Assembly (NCBI RefSeq): GCF_000006405.1
Contig: NW_003206506.1
Coordinates: 219,900-283,899 of the forward strand
DNA from: Perkinsus marinus ATCC 50983
Lineage: Eukaryota > Perkinsozoa > Perkinsida > Perkinsidae
Direction of reading: 5' to 3'
Length of the DNA stretch: 64,000 nt
The number at the start of each line of letters is the position of its first letter. Positions within the stretch are counted from its first letter, which is position 1. The notes under the pieces are model-generated. The model ran no database searches. It was not told where the DNA came from and saw only the letters and a program-made list of their open reading frames with translations. The translations under genes were made by a program, and so were the position numbers. This document shows positions 33,066-44,855 of the stretch, piece by piece.

Positions 33066-33380
33066 GAATCAACTGATGAGCAAACAACCTCACCGAGGGT
33101 GTTGCTAGCATCATAGTGTTCTATCAAGCAGTGGTGTCGCAGAGGAATCTGCTGGTATATCCCTCAGAGGCTCACGACTTCTTGATCATCCATGGACGCG
33201 AGGGGATCTGCCGCTACTCCGCATAATACAGCCTTTCACATTGAGCGAGTATAGCACAATATTCGCCTTTGAGCGCAGAAAATGGGTCCAGTCATGCTCT
33301 TTGCAGCATAGCATGAAGACACGCATTCACTCGGCATGGGTAGTCCTCTCCATCCGAGTTGCCCTCCCTTCCTCAGATCT

Positions 33381-34170
33381 TCAAATGTCAGGTAGACGAA
33401 CCGCATGACTGTCCGGAGTGATCTCGATAAGCCAGGCATCTGAGGAAGCGGTCAGGAACAACACCTCGACACACCTGGTCATACCATCAGGGTCGTCCAT
33501 ATCCACCGATTTGATACCTCCCTCGACATGATTTAAGATGATACGTTTATCAAGAATGGTGCTCCAAACATCTCCCAGAGCTGGCTTCTGACGGCCCGTA
33601 GCTATATCAGTCGTAAACTGGTTAGTAACCTTGCTAGGTCGTAGAAAGTCAGCAGCACCAACCTGCATTAGTCTTACCACAGTGATGCATTGTGTGAGGG
33701 TACTCAAGGTCGCAGCTATGTTGCCCATCACTGCATATTTAACACCTCTCTCATCCTCCTCCTGCTGCTCGGTGGAACTCATGCTAGGCATCGAGGGTAA
33801 ATGCCTCAGCAAATGCGTGACGGAATCTATGATAATGACCGCTGGTGCGCCGTGTATCTGAGGCTCAGTAGCATGACATGAAAGAGCGAACCATGGTACT
33901 GACTAAGAGGGGAAGTAGGTTCACGGCTGCTGCGAGCTGTGTCCAGTCTAGTGGGCGTATGACTGTGATATTGTCGAGATTGGCCCCGAGCTCTTCAAGT
34001 CTGGTGACACTGAGATCGCCATCTGCATCAATATAATGAACTGTTACCTGATGTTCATACCAATGGCACCCTCCACGCCCAAAGACCCCCTGTACATTGT
34101 ATGCCGAGGCGGTGGCTGCAAGCTGCATGCATAGTTGGGTCTTAGAGGATGCAGCCCCCGGAGAGCTCTA
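33381..34170 (-). CDS. RAD51/RecA-family ATPase paralogue (N-terminus lost in gap)
   Basis: The minus-strand frame emerges from the gap at 34170 with a Walker A-like loop SPGAASSKTQLCMQLAATAS (GxxxxKT kept, but Ser where Gly usually precedes Lys). A strand ending in acid (VHYIDADGDLSVTRLEEL) and DNITVIRPLDW follow, as in RAD51 paralogues. A 46-base intron (about 33869-33914) is followed by Walker B GAPAVIIIDSVTHLLRHLP, a charged insert EEDERGVKYAVMGNIAATL, TLTQCITVVRLMQVGAADF, and the end ITPDSHAVRLPDI at TGA 33381-33383. A RAD51D, XRCC2 or RAD51C-like member is most likely; which one cannot be decided without the N-terminus. Strand exchange accessory function is inferred from the family. Confidence 0.75.
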
Positions 34171-34270
34171 NNNNNNNNNNNNNNNNNNNNNNNNNNNNNN
34201 NNNNNNNNNNNNNNNNNNNNNNNNNNNNNNNNNNNNNNNNNNNNNNNNNNNNNNNNNNNNNNNNNNNNNN
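34171..34270. other. Assembly gap (100 N) at the RAD51-like gene
   Basis: One hundred unknown bases directly upstream of the Walker A exon of the RAD51-like gene, hiding at least part of its N-terminal exon. Confidence 1.
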
Positions 34271-34309
34271 GTTGACTTTGCGCGCCTTATCAGATTGGCT
34301 GTATGAATG

Positions 34310-34666
34310 TCACAGATTGTCTCTCGGTCTTCCTGATGGTCCTATATTCAAGTCTTCACCATTAATAGGAACTGCTGTACTACGTGAGGTGGTTACCTGA
34401 TTGTCACTAAGCGTTGCTGTGTGGAATGACAACTTTGGTGGATCTGGGCCTCTGAACTCAGATCTTCGAGTTTTCATCCAAACTACTATCTTCGCCGAAC
34501 ATTCCATCAGGACTAGTTCCCATGCTCCATTGTTCGAAGACTGCGATTCCGTAGCTATCAACGTATAGGGGCTCAGGTGGTGACAGTTCCGGGAAACACC
34601 ATAAAAATGTACAAGTATCCAGTGCAAGATTGACCACAATTCTACTGCAATAGTTTCACGCTCCAA
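34310..34666 (-). CDS. Coding-like fragment upstream of the gap, possibly RAD51-like N-terminal exon
   Basis: A 118-codon frame contains the protein-like piece AWELVLMECSAKIVVWMKTR then PPKLSFHTATLSDN. It ends near a CAG|GTAACC donor-like site at about 34396. It lies on the same strand just upstream of the gap, so it may be an early exon of the RAD51-like gene or the end of a separate gene. No RAD51 N-terminal motif (helix-hairpin-helix) is visible, so the link is weak. Confidence 0.35.
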   Translation of the reverse strand: MERETIAVELWSILHWILVHFYGVSRNCHHLSPYTLIATESQSSNNGAWELVLMECSAKIVVWMKTRRSEFRGPDPPKLSFHTATLSDNQVTTSRSTAVPINGEDLNIGPSGRPRDNL

Positions 34667-34804
34667 CTAATACTAGAAGCTCGCAACCATCAAAGTGAGC
34701 TCACGGCAAACCTTACGACAAACACAATACCATTATATAGCAACATAGAAGCTAACGATGTATTCCAGCAATAACCAACAAATATGTTCGCACCGTGGTT
34801 GGGC

Positions 34805-35218
34805 TCACACATAGAGGTCCGCCGATAACATAGCGAAGAACGCACCAGTGCCGAGGGTGATAGACGCGAAAGCCTAAATGGCACGAGAATCAGTCGGCTG
34901 TGATAATCATTCATTTCGCGTAGAATTATCCAGTGTAATACGGAGTTCTACAGCCCCACTTACCGCGACTATGAGCTCCTTGGCGAGGGACCTCTCAAAC
35001 TTGGTCCTTGTAACATTGTACCTAATTAGGATCACACTGTTTCATCAGACTCCTATTGCACCCTATTACATCATCAGCCAACAGGTGAATCCTAGTCCCA
35101 ACGTCAGCAGGCTCACTGCTAGCCTCACGAACTGCTCCGGGTCCACTGGGGGCTCATAAGGAACTGTGTCGGTTGGCATGGATTCTTGGACGAGATGCTG
35201 GACGGGAATGATATCCAT
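34805..35218 (-). CDS. TMEM258: Oligosaccharyltransferase small subunit TMEM258/OST5
   Basis: A small two-helix membrane protein of the oligosaccharyltransferase complex in the ER, which transfers N-glycans. Three exons: ATG 35218 (MDIIPVQHLVQESMPTD, then PPVDPEQFVRLAVSLLTLGL and GFTCWLMM), an intron of about 51 bases, MYNVTRTKFERSLAKELIVA, an intron of about 110 bases, and AFASITLGTGAFFAMLSADL ending YV at TGA 34805-34807. It matches the family pattern PVNPxxFPxL, first helix, YEVTxTKxxRxxxKEL, second helix, end YV. Length of about 80 residues is usual. It was missed as a single frame because of the introns. Confidence 0.9.
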
Positions 35219-35448
35219 GTGCAGCGGTGAGTTGAGAAAAAAAAACCTCAGTGAGATGCATATTATGAGTTAACACAATACAACTGTAGTGATTGTTGAA
35301 GCAGCAAAAACAGACACACACCGCGATATCAGTGTGTATCAATCTGCTAATGCACCGCAATGTGAACTTTTTCCATCATTTCGGGTTGACTATAGTACAT
35401 TATACCAATGAGCTAAGCATAACTACAAATAGTAGTAAAGAAGGTAAG

Positions 35449-35507
35449 AAGGACATATCATCATCATCCAGCACTTGATGTTTGTGGATGATAATTCATT
35501 CGTCCTC
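35449..35507 (-). promoter_or_regulatory. SECIS element (selenocysteine insertion) in the thioredoxin reductase 3' UTR
   Basis: Read on the minus strand, the RNA has a lower stem GAGGAC/GUCCUU (35507-35502 with 35454-35449) and an internal loop with the SECIS core AUGA (35499-35496) opposite GA (35459-35458). A 10-bp upper stem AUUAUCAUCC/GGAUGAUGAU (35495-35486 with 35469-35460, one G-U pair) and a 16-base apical loop starting ACAA follow. The unpaired AA lies 12 bases after AUGA, as in eukaryotic SECIS. It sits about 65 bases after the in-frame UGA, close to the spacing known to work. All the standard parts are present. Confidence 0.9.
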
Positions 35508-35541
35508 GATGAATTATTGATGGGAATAGAATCGAATGCAT

Positions 35542-35557
35542 AGCGGCTATGAGCCGC

Positions 35558-35558
<1 letters not shown>
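35542..35558 (-). promoter_or_regulatory. 7 bp hairpin just after the selenocysteine codon and stop
   Basis: On the minus strand AGCGGCT-CAT-AGCCGCT forms a perfect 7-bp stem starting at the last base of the TAA stop, six bases after the UGA codon. Stem-loops just downstream of UGA (selenocysteine redefinition elements) are known to raise UGA recoding in some selenoprotein mRNAs. This role is inferred; it could also be a 3' UTR structure. Confidence 0.5.
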
Positions 35559-37323
<1,765 letters not shown>

Positions 37324-37768
37324 CTACGGATAAGCCTAAAAACTGAGAGACAGCAAGGGGAATGGGTCCCGGACCTCGTGCACCAACATCCCACGAGTGA
37401 AATCGCGTATGTAAGTTAGCGCGCGCCTGAACAATCGATAACCGGCGACACGGTGAGTGATCGGACTGAGTAGCTTGGGCAATGGTAGGTGGCAAGGAGC
37501 CGGAAACGACTACGAGGATTTCACCGGCTACGCCCAATGAAGAGCTCGTCTATAAGGACGTGATCGCTGAACACTTGGGTGACCAGTGACGTAATGCACA
37601 CTATGAAGAGTGGTCGATTAGCGTGGACTAGCCATGAACAATAGTGGGTCTGAGGGTGGCCGTCTCGGGCGAGCCCTAGTTTGGATACACTCGGCGGACG
37701 AGACTATGCGTTCTTGGCGACCTCCACCATATGATCACTTTCTTTACATAAGTTTTCCATTCCCTACC

Positions 37769-39384
37769 ATGGCTCGGATCGTGGTGTCCAATATCCCCTC
37801 CACCCTTCGAGAGAGGGAGCTTGATGACATATGTAAGTCGTAACATATCCCCCTCCACTCTCTGTGTTGTTATGTCCCTTTTCAGTCTACAAGTTCGGTA
37901 GAATTGAGTCTATCGAGATTCGTGGTGCCAGGATAAACGAGAGCTCTCGGAGGCGCACAGCGTAGGTCTACCTCGTTGCATCAACCCCTGCACCCAATGG
38001 AAATCTCAGTTACGCTTACGTTCAATTCCGGGACTGGCAAGACGCTGCTGATGCTGCTAAGGTAAGTGTGGTGTCATAGGGAGTCGTCTCATACATCTGT
38101 TGTGTAGTCCCGTAATGGTTATGAGATTGATGGGCAGCCCATCACAGTCGAAGTAGATGGTGACTATCGTGATGATTCCCGTAGTATCCCTTCGAAAGGG
38201 AAGGGTAAGGGTGGTGGCAGGTAAGATAACCAATCCGGGTTATGTATGCGTTCAGTTCTCCTACCAGGTATGGCGACTATGGTGGCGGATACGGCAAGGG
38301 CGGCAGTGGGTCACCATCAGCGTGAGTGCTTCTACTAGATTTGTCGTTACGTCATCTGTGTATTGCAGAGGCTATGACTCGATGGGCATGTCGGAGAAGT
38401 ACTACCGTGTAGTCGTAACCAACCTCCCTCGAGGAGCATCTTGGCAAGATCTTAAAGACAAGATGCGTGATGCTGGCGAATGCCGGTAGCTATTGGGACT
38501 TGACATCCTCATCACAGCTGTTCAGTGCTTGTTGCCGTCGACTTCAGATTCACTGAAGTCACTCGTGACGGTGTCGGTGTAGCTGGCTTTGCTGGTCAAT
38601 CTGATGTCGAGCGCGCTGTCCGCACCCTCGATGATACCGAGATGAAGAGTCATTTTGTAAGGATGGAGTATAGGGATGATCATTACTTTGGAGAGGATAT
38701 TGCATTCACGTCGCCTGCTACTGTCGTGTGATGACGCTGCCGATGTCCGGGATGATAAAATAGTGATAATGGATAATAATCGGAATAGGAATGACAAAGG
38801 GACATATTCTTGAGGATGCTGATGTTAATATTAGTTCGGATACGGATCAGGACTTCATCTGGATGGTACTACTACTACACAGATGTACCCTAGTTCATGA
38901 TGCCATCCTCGCCACAGCGATAGTCGTCGTAGATAAATGATTTGCTCTTATGTACATCTCTGCTCTTCAGGGTGATACGTCCATTATTCGAGTAGAAGAA
39001 TTCACTGATGAGAAGCATGGCGAGACGCTTGGTCATATAGGCAAGGGTAAAGGGAAGGGCAAGGGAAAAGGGTAAGTAGTGACTAGCTGTGCCGTGTGTA
39101 TTGGGATGCTGTTGATGTGTAGGTATGGTTGGGGTGGTGGTAAAGGAGGTGGTTGGGGTGGTAAAGGAGGATACTCCAGTTGGGGCAGTGGCAAGGGAGG
39201 CTATGGGGACTGGAGTGGTGGTGGCGGCCCACCATCTGGGGGCTCCTATGATGATCCCTACAGTGGTGGCCGTACCCCACGTGGACGTGATTCGAGACGT
39301 AGATCACCGAGCTATGGCGAGTATCATACTAAGGAGAGCCGCAGTCGCTCTCGTGGTCGGGGAGAGAGGGGAAGTCCGCGGTAA
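37769..39384 (+). CDS. SRSF1: SR splicing factor, SRSF1 (ASF/SF2) type
   Basis: A nuclear pre-mRNA splicing factor. The ATG at 37769 gives RRM1 (MARIVVSNIPSTLRERELDD, YKFGRIESIEIRG, LSYAYVQFRDWQDAADAAK). A Gly/Lys-rich linker follows (GKGKGGGR, YGDYGGGYGKGG). The pseudo-RRM is KYYRVVVTNLPRGASWQDLK and DKMRDAGE, carrying the SRSF1 signature SWQDLKD, then VAVDFRFTEVTRDGVGVAGF. A long intron (about 38658-38970) precedes SIIRVEEFTDEKHG. The C-terminus is a Gly/Lys-rich tract and a short RS region (RGRDSRRRSPSYGEYHTKES, RSRSRGRGERGSPR), ending TAA 39382-39384. About eight exons. The RS tail is short and mixed with GGK repeats, unlike the long animal RS domain. Confidence 0.93.
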
Positions 39385-39540
39385 GACCCTGGAGGGTCGA
39401 TCTAGGCGATTATGGTTTGTGCCTTAGTTACGATTAATAAGTTGTCGAAGTTGTGACACTATCGAGCGGATTAGCTTTAACCGTAGTAGACCTAGATTAT
39501 CGCATATTACTGCCTTGGGTTCAGTGGTTAATTAATTGTT

Positions 39541-39803
39541 CCCCTTACAGACGCTACATATTGACGGGGGTGTCGAGGTCGACAAGATCCTACGATCTCT
39601 ATACACCGCTTGTAGCTGTGGTGGAGTTAGAGGACGAAATGTTTGACCGATGCTCTGAATCTCTGGTAACCTCGCTTACTCATGGAACTATGTTCTCCTA
39701 GGATATCAAGATCACGAGACAGACGTGGGAGGTTAGCGTGCACAGTGACCTGAAGTCCACCATCGGTCTGAAGACCATCGCCACTCTTCTCGAGGCAATG
39801 TAG
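39541..39803 (+). CDS. Candidate small gene, unrecognised
   Basis: A protein-like frame VAVVELEDEMFDRCSESL ends at a 36-base GT-AG intron (about 39667-39702) and continues in frame as DIKITRQTWEVSVHSDLKST, IGLKTIATLLEAM, stopping at TAG 39801-39803. The upstream exon is ambiguous: after an acceptor at about 39550 two frames are open (RYILTGVSRSTRSYD or TLHIDGGVEVDKILRSL). No family is recognised. Confidence 0.35.
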
Positions 39804-40038
39804 CGGCATGGTAAAAATTTCGAAAGTTGATTACGAGCTATCTATGGTATGCTCACTACTGAGTCGGCAGCAGCGGCTACTATCTACTCACCCGAACACA
39901 GTATCGCTGGTGTCCTATCGTGAGCGATCTCTGTTATATGTTGTCCTTTCTTGTGGGGCCCAATACTGGAACATACCCACACTTGCCGCCGCGACTGGGA
40001 AGGTAGGGCGTCTTCTCGGAGCACAACGGCCTCTTTGA

Positions 40039-41773
40039 ATGACATGTTTCCTGTATCTCATTGGAGTTGTGACCATAAACTCCACTGATTCCCTCGAACA
40101 GCTTAGTCGTTCAACCAGTATGGTCAAACTCCTTACCACCATCCCGTTGTTGGCCACTATCGAGGCTACTATGATCCCTCTGATGTCGCCTTATGAGACG
40201 GTGGCAGCTCGACATAAGTATTCCCGTGTTGGCCCTCCCCTGAGTGGACCCTCTCCCTCGTCAGGGCTCGTATAGAATACAGACGACTGGCCGCAGGCAA
40301 GCATACTCCTGGAGTCAGACTCGCTGTGAGCGATGGGAGGTATCTATGTATCGTCACTCATCTACAGTGCTGTCATGCTAGTCTTCTCAGCTACTATGGC
40401 CCGATCTTCATCGGTAGAGAAGGGAAAGAGCAGTCCTTCGATGTTGTGTACGATACTGGATCAACTAACTTATGGGTTCCTGACGTCACATGTGATACTA
40501 CAACTTGTACGAAACATAAGGTAGTGAGTATTACGTCACTCGAGCCTGGTGATCGCACGTATTGATCGTTAGGCATATCGAGGAAATGATGATGGATCGG
40601 ACAGCGAGCCGTTGGTAATGGAAGTTATGGTTCACTCTAGGCAGTATTCTAATGTAGGTGAGAATCAAGTACAGTACAGGAACTGTCGAGATAAAGCAAC
40701 GATGGGATAGAGTGAAGGTAGCTCGACGAGGCAGGAGTCATCGAGTTCCCCATGTCAGATAGGGAACTCTTCAACTCCAGTAAGTCCTCTTCCGTATCCT
40801 CCCCATTGTTAGTGTATTCGCTCCTGCATTAGCATCAATCATTCGGTACGGCTGTTTACGAATCATCCTTCCCTTTCGGGGACTATCCCTTTGATGGTGT
40901 ATGCGGGTAGTGGTAGTGGTAGCACCGGAACTGCATATGCTTACTATCAACTAGCAGACTATCCTGGACTCGCCCAGATGGTTTCTACAACCTCGGTGGC
41001 CCGACACTCATGGAGAACATCCCTGATCTCGGGGTCTTTACATTCTATCACAGCAATGATCCCGCTCTACCAGGAGCTCTCTATCTCGGAGGTAGTTCTC
41101 CCCGACTGGCCCACATGGTGTCATCATCTCTTGAGGTGACCGCCCCCCGGCTGACAAGATAGCCCCGGGAGCCCGTATGCACTGGTTCCCCCTGGTAACG
41201 GCATCCCATTGGGACTTGGGCGCTATTGATGTAGCGGTTAATGGTACGAGGTTGGGATTATGCAACAGAGATGATGGGAAACCTTGCCACGTGTTGGTGG
41301 ATACAGGTAGCCTTCGCTGGAGCACTACGTACATCTGGCACTATATGGTAGGGACCTCCGACGTCAGCTTCCCAAGTGAGGTATTCGACATAGTTGAAGA
41401 TGCCATCAACGTGAAGAGTGACTGCTCTAACTATGATGACTTGCCTGTTATAACATACATCTTCCTAAAGGCGAATGAGGAGGGCCACGTCACTGAGGTG
41501 CTGGAGGATTGGGTAATGGTTTGATTATGAAGATTACAGGTTGAGGTGGACCTTACCCCCGGCGATTACGCTCTGAGACACGGCGGCTCCTGTGACTCTG
41601 ACGTCTCATCAAGGGATCTCTATGACGATGATAGAGGTGCTTACACTACACTCGAGAAGCTGTTGTTGAAGTCCAGAACCTTAGGTTCTGTATGAATTGT
41701 GGGCACCCCTTTCCTGCGTGCATACATGACTACTTTTGATAGGGGTGATGATGTAATACGAGACATGATGTAA
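40039..41773 (+). CDS. Pepsin-like aspartic protease (A1 family) with an in-frame TGA near the end
   Basis: A hydrophobic start (MTCFLYLIGVVTI, 40039) may be the signal peptide, though its joining to the next exon is unsure. A propeptide-like basic exon (ARIEYRRLAAGKHTPGVRLA) leads through a 53-base intron to YYGPIFIGREGKEQSFDVVY and the first active site DTGSTNLWVP. Then come the flap region KYSTGTVEIKQRWDRV, YPFDGVCG, GVFTFYHSNDPALPGALYLG, HWDLGAIDVAVNGTRLGL, the second active site HVLVDTGS, and VEVDLTPGDYALRHGGSCD. After TLGSV comes TGA (41693-41695), then in the same frame IVGTPFLRAYMTTFDRGDD and the stop TAA 41771-41773. The A1 family has Trp-Ile-(Leu/Val)-Gly here, so TGA stands where TGG is expected. 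Both catalytic aspartates are kept. An A/G assembly error, a recent nonsense change or read-through are possible. Likely a secretory or vacuolar protease. Confidence 0.82.
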
Positions 41774-42086
41774 TGCGGTGTGTTATCAGACAATCGTCGC
41801 ATCGGCATTATCAAGAGTCAGCATCCCCACTCGGATTCACTGATATCCGGTACGAGTTACTAGCATCGTCATTATTGGCCAGTGTTACTTTACCACCATG
41901 CATGCAAACAAGTGTTACTAGGGATCACAATGGGCGGTCTGTGAGAGCTCTCATTCATCCCATGATTCCCGTTACTTGATCGTGTGGCTTCCTCAATCAT
42001 GTGCATTGTCGTGTTCTACTTGTCTGCTGTGGATATATCCTGGCCATGGAGAGAGCATCAGGGTGACATTATAGGAATAGACTAAT

Positions 42087-43268
42087 ATGGTTGCTAGCGA
42101 GCCCCTGCAACATCACGAGGTCCTTGATCATATAGAGCTACTGACAAAGAAATTGGTAAACTTTTGTGAGAACGCAGATCTCGTAGGCAAACCGTCAACT
42201 GGTGATAAATTGCGATCGACGGTATGCCTAGACATCAGCTGCCCATGCGATGGACGCCATCCTGTATGGTCCCCGATGGTGTGCGAGGATGATGGCGTGT
42301 ATCAGATCCTCTGCCACGGTGAGACATCTAGGAAGGTGACCGTGAGTGCTGGTATCGGGGTCAAGCATCTCTGCCAACTGTGGTACATTTTTGAAGTCAT
42401 TCAAGAGCTATTGACGACAGGACGGACAGCAACACAGAGAGAATTGTAAGCCTGTGCGAGTGTAGCAGCATAGTAGGGCATAGGGTTCTACGAGGTTCTA
42501 CCGCTCGCTCGGCTCTTCTGGAGTCCAACAACAGCTTTTCCCATCTCAGACGCGGCTAAATGCCCGTCTTATTGAGGCAGTAGATCTCCTACGCACTGAA
42601 CGACATAGTACAAAATCCCAATAGATTTATGAGGCATTCTGTTTGTATCAGGAGTGGGCATCCTGAGCACAGCCAAAGGATTACTTGCCGGCCCGCGAGA
42701 TACTATATTCCATGGTGGTGGGGATACAGACACTCCACTGAGAGTTCTCCTCCACCTTGACGCTGAGGCAGCAGACCAGGGGATCACCATTACAGAAGTG
42801 GATCCTGTTATCCTGTTGCAACGCATTGATGCCTGCAGAGCCTCGTCGCTGGCTGCACGTCATTCGAGTCTACTGCTCGTCATGTGATCGTTGTCGAGAA
42901 AGACACCGTATTCCAGGTAGATCGGATGCTAACAGTCAAGTCTCATGTCAGCCACCTTAGCGGATTCTGAGCCAGGGTGGACGTCATCTTCTACTCGGCC
43001 GTTTACCATGCTTCATCATCACAGCTCGCGGCTATCCTGATTACCGCACACTGAGATTTCTCAACCTCCTCAATGATGTGGCCGATAAACAAGTGAGCGT
43101 CGATACCAGCAGCGCATCGCCTTATGAGCCGAGTAGGGTACTCAAAGGTTGCCAATGTGGTACTTTGGCGACCTCGATCCCCACGGGCTTAGTATATACC
43201 TAGCTTACAGGCGGAGCGTTACTGAGTTGAAATGGCTTGGACTAGGTCATGAGGATATCCGAGAGTAG
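42087..43268 (+). CDS. SPO11: Meiotic DNA double-strand break protein SPO11 / Top6A
   Basis: The catalytic transesterase that starts meiotic recombination. The ATG at 42087 (MVASEPLQHHEVLDHIELLT) begins a long N-terminal exon with WYIFEVIQELLTTGRTATQR. A 54-base intron then joins EL|FYRSLGSSGVQQQLFPSQTR, which places the catalytic tyrosine in QRELFYRS. Next come LNARLIEAVDLL, LGILSTAKGLLAG, the TOPRIM glutamate strand RHVIVVEKDTVFQV, FIITARGYPDYRTLRFLNLL, and the TOPRIM metal site MWYFGDLDPHGLSIYLAYRR followed by WLGLGHEDIRE. All key motifs of the 5Y-CAP and TOPRIM domains are present. The frame closes at TAG 43266-43268; a further C-terminal exon (SRLDRVFQARVGKHHSY) may follow. Confidence 0.9.
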
Positions 43269-43407
43269 GTTGGATCGCGTGTTTCAAGCACGTGTTGGCA
43301 AGCATCACTCATATCTCAAGTTACAACATACCTGTCGAGGCATGTGGCATCCAGATGACATCATGTGATGAGACGCTCCTCAAGAGCTTTCGTCTAACAT
43401 CCAAAAT

Positions 43408-43781
43408 ATGCCACAAGCTGTCGCCAATGAGATTACCTATCTCAACACATATCGGCGTAAATATGAAGTACTTCTCGTCGTCATGAAAGCTCTCAGTCAT
43501 TCTCGTACCTCAGATAGAATGTCTATACTGCCGAGGGCTGGATTTCCTATCCGATGTCTACCTTGTTTCTAAGATACTCACTAATCGTCACGAAGTGCCT
43601 TGATTTGAGACCGTCATCAGCGCTATACTGGTGTATACGGACTTGTTGTGTTGCGGTAGACATGGAGTTGGAGGAGGTCCACGTGTACGAATGTGCCGCA
43701 GATCGTCTTATTCCATCACCGGAGGGAGAGGGCCATATCCAAACCGACTTTAACTCAAGAGCAATGAAACTTTGGAGATGA
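43408..43781 (+). CDS. Prefoldin alpha-like protein (tentative)
   Basis: An ATG at 43408 gives MPQAVANEITYLNTYRRKYE then MKALSHSRTSDRMSILPRAG, a helical stretch. Later pieces read DVYLVSKILTNRHE, TVISAILVYTDL and VDMELEEVHVYECAADRL, ending DFNSRAMKLWR at TGA 43779-43781. The order helix, beta hairpin with VDMELEEV, and second helix resembles prefoldin alpha or UXT-type subunits. Splice sites between the pieces are not fully resolved. It could instead be the C-terminus of SPO11, though the residue pattern fits that family less well. Confidence 0.4.
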
Positions 43782-44018
43782 GACGCACACTATCACACTA
43801 AGATTAATACCAAGCATAAAGATTATTGTTACAGGGCAGATACACCCGATAATAGCCCGACGCACATGCGAAGTGTGTTGCCAAAAGCGAAGTAGTTTAA
43901 AAATGGACGTCATATCAGGCATAGGCCGAACGATGCATTCCAATGTCGACAAGAAAGCATGGATATTGATCATCACATGTCAATCAAGTCGTTGCAAGTA
44001 TCATAAACCCTCAGGGAC

Positions 44019-44855
44019 TCAGCCCTGCACAAAATCGACGTTTAACTTACTCTAGGAGGTGGTACCCAACCAAGACCGAGCTGAGGATGTGATCCAAGCA
44101 TCGTTAACTCCGGTTCAATATTGAAGCCCATCACCCACACATTCTCATCACCAATACTCTGGTACGCAGGAGAAGTAGTGTTTTTACTGCCTGTCGGGTC
44201 TACATTGCGTATAGTCTCTTCTCTGCCCTGAATGTGGGCGAGATAGATCTCAGCGCATCGCTTAGAACCGGGAGAAAACCTCTGCCACGGACGATTGCGC
44301 ATCGACGCCACGAATGCACAAAGGCATTCATGCGATGTGAAGTTCACAAACGCGTAGCCGCGATTGCTAATCTGAAGAGGCGAGAAGCTCAATGAAATCC
44401 AATGCCATGAACATCGGCACCCACTTTGGCCGTATCTACAGGGAGATAAAGAAGGTCATAACCCCCATTCCTCATCATAGGGCATGCTGCTTCGAGCTCA
44501 TCACGCAGCATAGCGACAGTATAACTACAATAAGCACTTCACTTATACTCAAGACACTGACAACGTACGTCCGAGGAATACGCTTGATCATGACAGTCGT
44601 TTTCCCTTCGCCAGAGCTAGGAAAATCCTTAGCCCGATGGAGAGGGCGATTGAGAGGGCCTTCATCTAACTGTAGACGGCCCACATGAGTAGTCAGCGGC
44701 ACGACCAATTCAGGGTGAGAAGCAAATATCTCCCATAGGCTACTGCCATGCTTGCCAACATCATAAGTCACACCAGCCGACGACAGCATATCGAGAATCG
44801 GAAAACTCTGACACCTGCAATAGCATGCTCCAATGATATCCCAACTCCCACCCAT
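44019..44855 (-). CDS. Mei2-like RNA-binding protein, copy B
   Basis: The ATG at 44855 (MGGSWDIIGACYCRCQSF) starts a short N-terminal region. The Mei2-type RRM follows: KTTVMIKRIPR with an intron after it, then YDLLYLPVD, ISNRGYAFVNFTSHE, RCAEIYLAHIQGREETIRNV, DPTGSKNTTSPAYQSIGDE and VWVMGFNIEPE. The frame ends TAA at 44042, or TGA at 44019 after a GTAAGT intron. The motifs TTVMIKxIP and AxIQGREETI mark the C-terminal RRM of Mei2, which in fission yeast and plants controls meiosis or differentiation by RNA binding. It shares the long phrase HIQGREETIR-VDPTG-KN-TSPAYQSIGD with copy A, 1 kb upstream on the same strand, so the two are tandem duplicates. This copy is shorter and lacks the Cys-rich tail. 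Confidence 0.88.

Noticed and set aside
41693-41695. Second selenocysteine codon in the aspartic protease
   Set aside because: The family has Trp at this position, so TGG to TGA explains it better. A1 proteases have no selenium chemistry, and I saw no SECIS-like fold downstream.
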